DNA from: Bacteroidota bacterium
GTDB lineage: Bacteria > Bacteroidota > Ignavibacteria > UBA10030 > UBA8401
Reading direction: 5' to 3'
DNA: 27,764 nt
NCBI GenBank assembly: GCA_023229405.1
Contig: JALNZH010000013.1
Coordinates: 1 to 27,764 of the forward strand
The translations under genes were made by a program, and so were the position numbers. Within the stretch, counting starts at the first letter, position 1, and each line of letters starts with the position of its first letter. This document shows, piece by piece, positions 26,116 through 27,764 of the stretch. A model generated the notes under the pieces. It saw only the letters and a list, made by a program, of their open reading frames with translations. It did no database searches and was not told the DNA's origin.

Positions 26116-26160
26116 GGTGTGTACGGAGGTATTTTTTGCAGACTGGGAAAGTGCGAAAAA

Positions 26161-26188
26161 TTGTCAGGGTAAGAGCTAAACTTACATT
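26161..26188 (+). promoter_or_regulatory. Candidate promoter for the efflux adaptor gene
   Basis: TTGTCA (26161-26166) matches the -35 box at 5 of 6 positions, and TACATT (26183-26188) matches the -10 box at 4 of 6, with a 16-base spacer. It lies 46 bases before the start codon. Support is by consensus only. Confidence 0.3.
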
Positions 26189-26233
26189 GGCCTTAGATTG
26201 TCCAAACGGTATCTCTCATGAATTGACGGACCA

Positions 26234-27532
26234 ATGAAAAATAAACTTATCCTCACTGTTACAGCGTTGGTGTTACTTGGCGGTACCACCGGGTATTATT
26301 TCTATTCCAAAAACGGTGGTGAAGTTATTCAATTTCGTTTCGAAAAAATCTCCCGTGGCGATATACACGTAGTGGTCACCGCAACCGGAACGCTGAGCGC
26401 AGTACGGACAGTACAGGTTGGTTCACAGGTTTCTGGAACGTTGCAAAAAGTAAATGTCGATTTTAATGACAAGGTAAAAAAGGGTGAGATTGTCGCACAA
26501 ATCGATCCGACATTCCTTGAAGCCAGCGTACGCGACGCTGAAGCAAGTTTGCAGCGAAGCACCGCACAATATAATGAAGCAAAACGGAGCTTCGAACGGA
26601 TTAAAACGTTGTTGGAAAAAAGTCTTGCTTCCCAGGCGGACTATGATGCTGCGCTTGCACAATTCGAAGCAAACGACGCCGCCCGGAAACAATCTGTCGC
26701 TCAGGTGGAACGGGCAAAGATCAATCTCCGGTATGCGACAATAAAGTCTCCAATCGACGGTGTTGTGATCTCCCGCGCTGTTGATGTCGGACAAACCGTT
26801 GCAGCAAGCTTTTCCGCTCCGACACTTTTTACCCTTGCCAACGATTTGACGAAGATGCAGGTGCAGACGAATGTCGATGAAGCTGATATCGGAAAAGTGA
26901 AAGAAGGACAGGAAGTGTCATTTACAGTGGATGCGTATCCAGAACAAACCTTTCACGGTGAAGTCCGACAGGTGCGTCTATCGCCAAAAATGGAACAGAA
27001 TGTGGTCAATTATACGGTCATAATCGATGTTCCTAATCCCGAATTGAAATTAATGCCCGGTATGACGGCAACCGTGACAATAATGATTGTCAAAAAGGAA
27101 GATGTAATAAAAGTTCCGTCCGTCGCACTTCGATTCAATCCGCCGGAAGAATATATTGAGGTACTAAAGGATACTATACGGAATCGCAGCGAAAGGGGAG
27201 ATTCTTCCCGCGCTGAACGACACCGTCAATGGGGTGAAATGATTCAGCGTGAGGGGGGAGGAGCTCAGGGATCGGGCGGTTTCGATCAGCGGCGAACCCA
27301 GATTCGTGGGATTAACAGAATTTGGGTTATGAACGAGCGAAAAAAGCTTGAACCGGTTATGATCCGCACTGGAATTTCCGACGGAACATATACCGAGATC
27401 ATGCGCGGACGGATCGAAGAGGGAACGGAAATTGTCGTCGGAACGATCTCCCAACGCATCTCATCTACTCAGAATTCTTCACCGTTCAATCAGCAGCGGC
27501 AAGGCGGCGGAGGAATGCCGCGCAGGTTTTAG
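26234..27532 (+). CDS. macA: Efflux periplasmic adaptor subunit, HlyD/RND-MFP family, MacA-like
   Basis: The 432-residue protein has an N-terminal membrane anchor (LILTVTALVLLGGTTGYYFY). The lipoyl-like first half is TGTLSAVRTVQVGSQVSGTL through VKKGEIVAQID. A coiled-coil hairpin follows (about 100-165, Ala/Gln/Glu-rich), and the second lipoyl half is LRYATIKSPIDGVVISRAVD with VGQTVA. Beta-barrel and membrane-proximal domains come after, including PGMTATVTI. A Gly/Arg/Gln-rich low-complexity insert lies at about residues 312-355, and a Gln/Gly-rich tail ends the protein. It would link an inner-membrane pump to an outer-membrane channel. The next frame begins like a MacB-type ABC permease, which supports a MacAB-like system rather than an RND pump. 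No outer-membrane factor gene is in the window. Confidence 0.92.
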   Translation: MKNKLILTVTALVLLGGTTGYYFYSKNGGEVIQFRFEKISRGDIHVVVTATGTLSAVRTVQVGSQVSGTLQKVNVDFNDKVKKGEIVAQIDPTFLEASVRDAEASLQRSTAQYNEAKRSFERIKTLLEKSLASQADYDAALAQFEANDAARKQSVAQVERAKINLRYATIKSPIDGVVISRAVDVGQTVAASFSAPTLFTLANDLTKMQVQTNVDEADIGKVKEGQEVSFTVDAYPEQTFHGEVRQVRLSPKMEQNVVNYTVIIDVPNPELKLMPGMTATVTIMIVKKEDVIKVPSVALRFNPPEEYIEVLKDTIRNRSERGDSSRAERHRQWGEMIQREGGGAQGSGGFDQRRTQIRGINRIWVMNERKKLEPVMIRTGISDGTYTEIMRGRIEEGTEIVVGTISQRISSTQNSSPFNQQRQGGGGMPRRF

Positions 27533-27554
27533 GAAACAACAAAAACAATTGCGG

Positions 27555-27658
27555 GTCATTTCGAGGAGTCCGTTTCCCAGGACGACGAAGCAATCATCCT
27601 TGGTTTTTAGATTGCTTCGCCCGCCCTTCGTCTATGCACAGGTCGGTTTCGCAATGAC
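27555..27658. repeat. Extragenic palindromic repeat between the macA- and macB-like genes
   Basis: An inner perfect stem pairs CGAAGCAATC (27586-27595) with GATTGCTTCG (27610-27619). Outer ends GTCATTTCGA (27555) and TTCGCAATGAC (to 27658) pair imperfectly. The GTCATTnCGA ends and the GAAGCAATC core match a pattern I know from dispersed palindromic repeats in many bacterial chromosomes. It interrupts what would otherwise be a short macA-macB gap. No gene is visible in 27533-27704. Confidence 0.65.
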
Positions 27659-27704
27659 AATGATTTCAATCAGATACTTGTAAATAGTATAAAATATTTC
27701 ATCA

Positions 27705-27764
27705 ATGGGCATCCTCGACATCTTTGAAATTGCACTGATTTCACTGACGCGGAACAAGATACGT
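27705..27764 (+). CDS. MacB-like ABC transporter permease, N-terminus only
   Basis: The frame opens with ATG at 27705 and runs to the window edge, giving 20 residues: ILDIFEIALISLTRNKIR after the initial Met-Gly. An amphipathic segment ending in LxxNKxR before the first membrane helix is typical of MacB/FtsX-type permeases. It lies 172 bases after the MacA-like adaptor on the same strand. The identification rests on a short stretch plus context. Confidence 0.6.
   Translation, partial: MGILDIFEIALISLTRNKIR

Noticed and set aside
27539..27662. tRNA or small structured RNA gene in the macA-macB gap
   Set aside because: The pairing is a nested palindrome with repeat-like ends. No cloverleaf or T-loop sequence is present.

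Overview
The window looks like ordinary chromosomal DNA from a bacterium of the Bacteroidota/Chlorobiota (FCB) side of the tree, perhaps an Ignavibacteria-like lineage. This is inferred from a short 285-residue RpoD-type sigma factor, a DUF5683-like membrane protein, the variant form of Lgt and a malic enzyme/phosphotransacetylase hybrid. No marker here fixes the genus. Coding density is high. No rRNA, tRNA, insertion sequence, phage gene or CRISPR array was recognised.

Layout. 1-5395 (+): the 3' part of a YtcJ-like amidohydrolase, a short-chain acyl-CoA dehydrogenase, a biotin-dependent acyl-CoA carboxylase beta subunit and a secreted protein of unknown function. 5424-13182 (-): read from high to low coordinates, a nucleotidyltransferase/phosphohexomutase fusion, a PtsN-like IIA protein, hisS, an unknown 157-residue protein, lgt, rlmB and a CorA transporter. 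The middle genes lie 1-39 bases apart and probably form one transcript. 13389-18748 (+): a membrane GAF-GAF-degenerate GGDEF protein coupled to deoB, then a decayed toxin-antitoxin (PIN domain) locus in the only long gene-poor gap, then rpoD and an NlpC/P60 lipoprotein. 18823-20327 (+): def and fmt, translationally coupled. 20398-20772 (-): crcB. 20881-23682 (+): parA, parB, a RidA homologue with an apparent signal peptide and a DUF5683-like protein. 23819-26077 (+): the maeB-type malic enzyme. 26234 to the window end (+): a MacA-like efflux adaptor, a palindromic extragenic repeat, and the first 20 codons of a MacB-like permease.

Functional links. def and fmt handle formyl-methionine at the two ends of protein maturation. 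Lgt lipidates proteins such as the NlpC/P60 lipoprotein. ParAB segregate the chromosome. The acyl-CoA dehydrogenase and carboxyltransferase suggest fatty-acid or branched-chain acyl-CoA catabolism, with malic enzyme supplying pyruvate and NADPH.

The most interesting points are cases of domain decay with retained architecture. The GGDEF domain has lost its catalytic motif but keeps an RxxD I-site, which suggests a c-di-GMP receptor. The phosphohexomutase module has lost all four hallmark motifs. The PIN toxin locus is broken by stops and a frameshift. Also notable are the probably exported RidA and a four-copy heptamer repeat inside fmt. I found no convincing multi-gene undescribed system.
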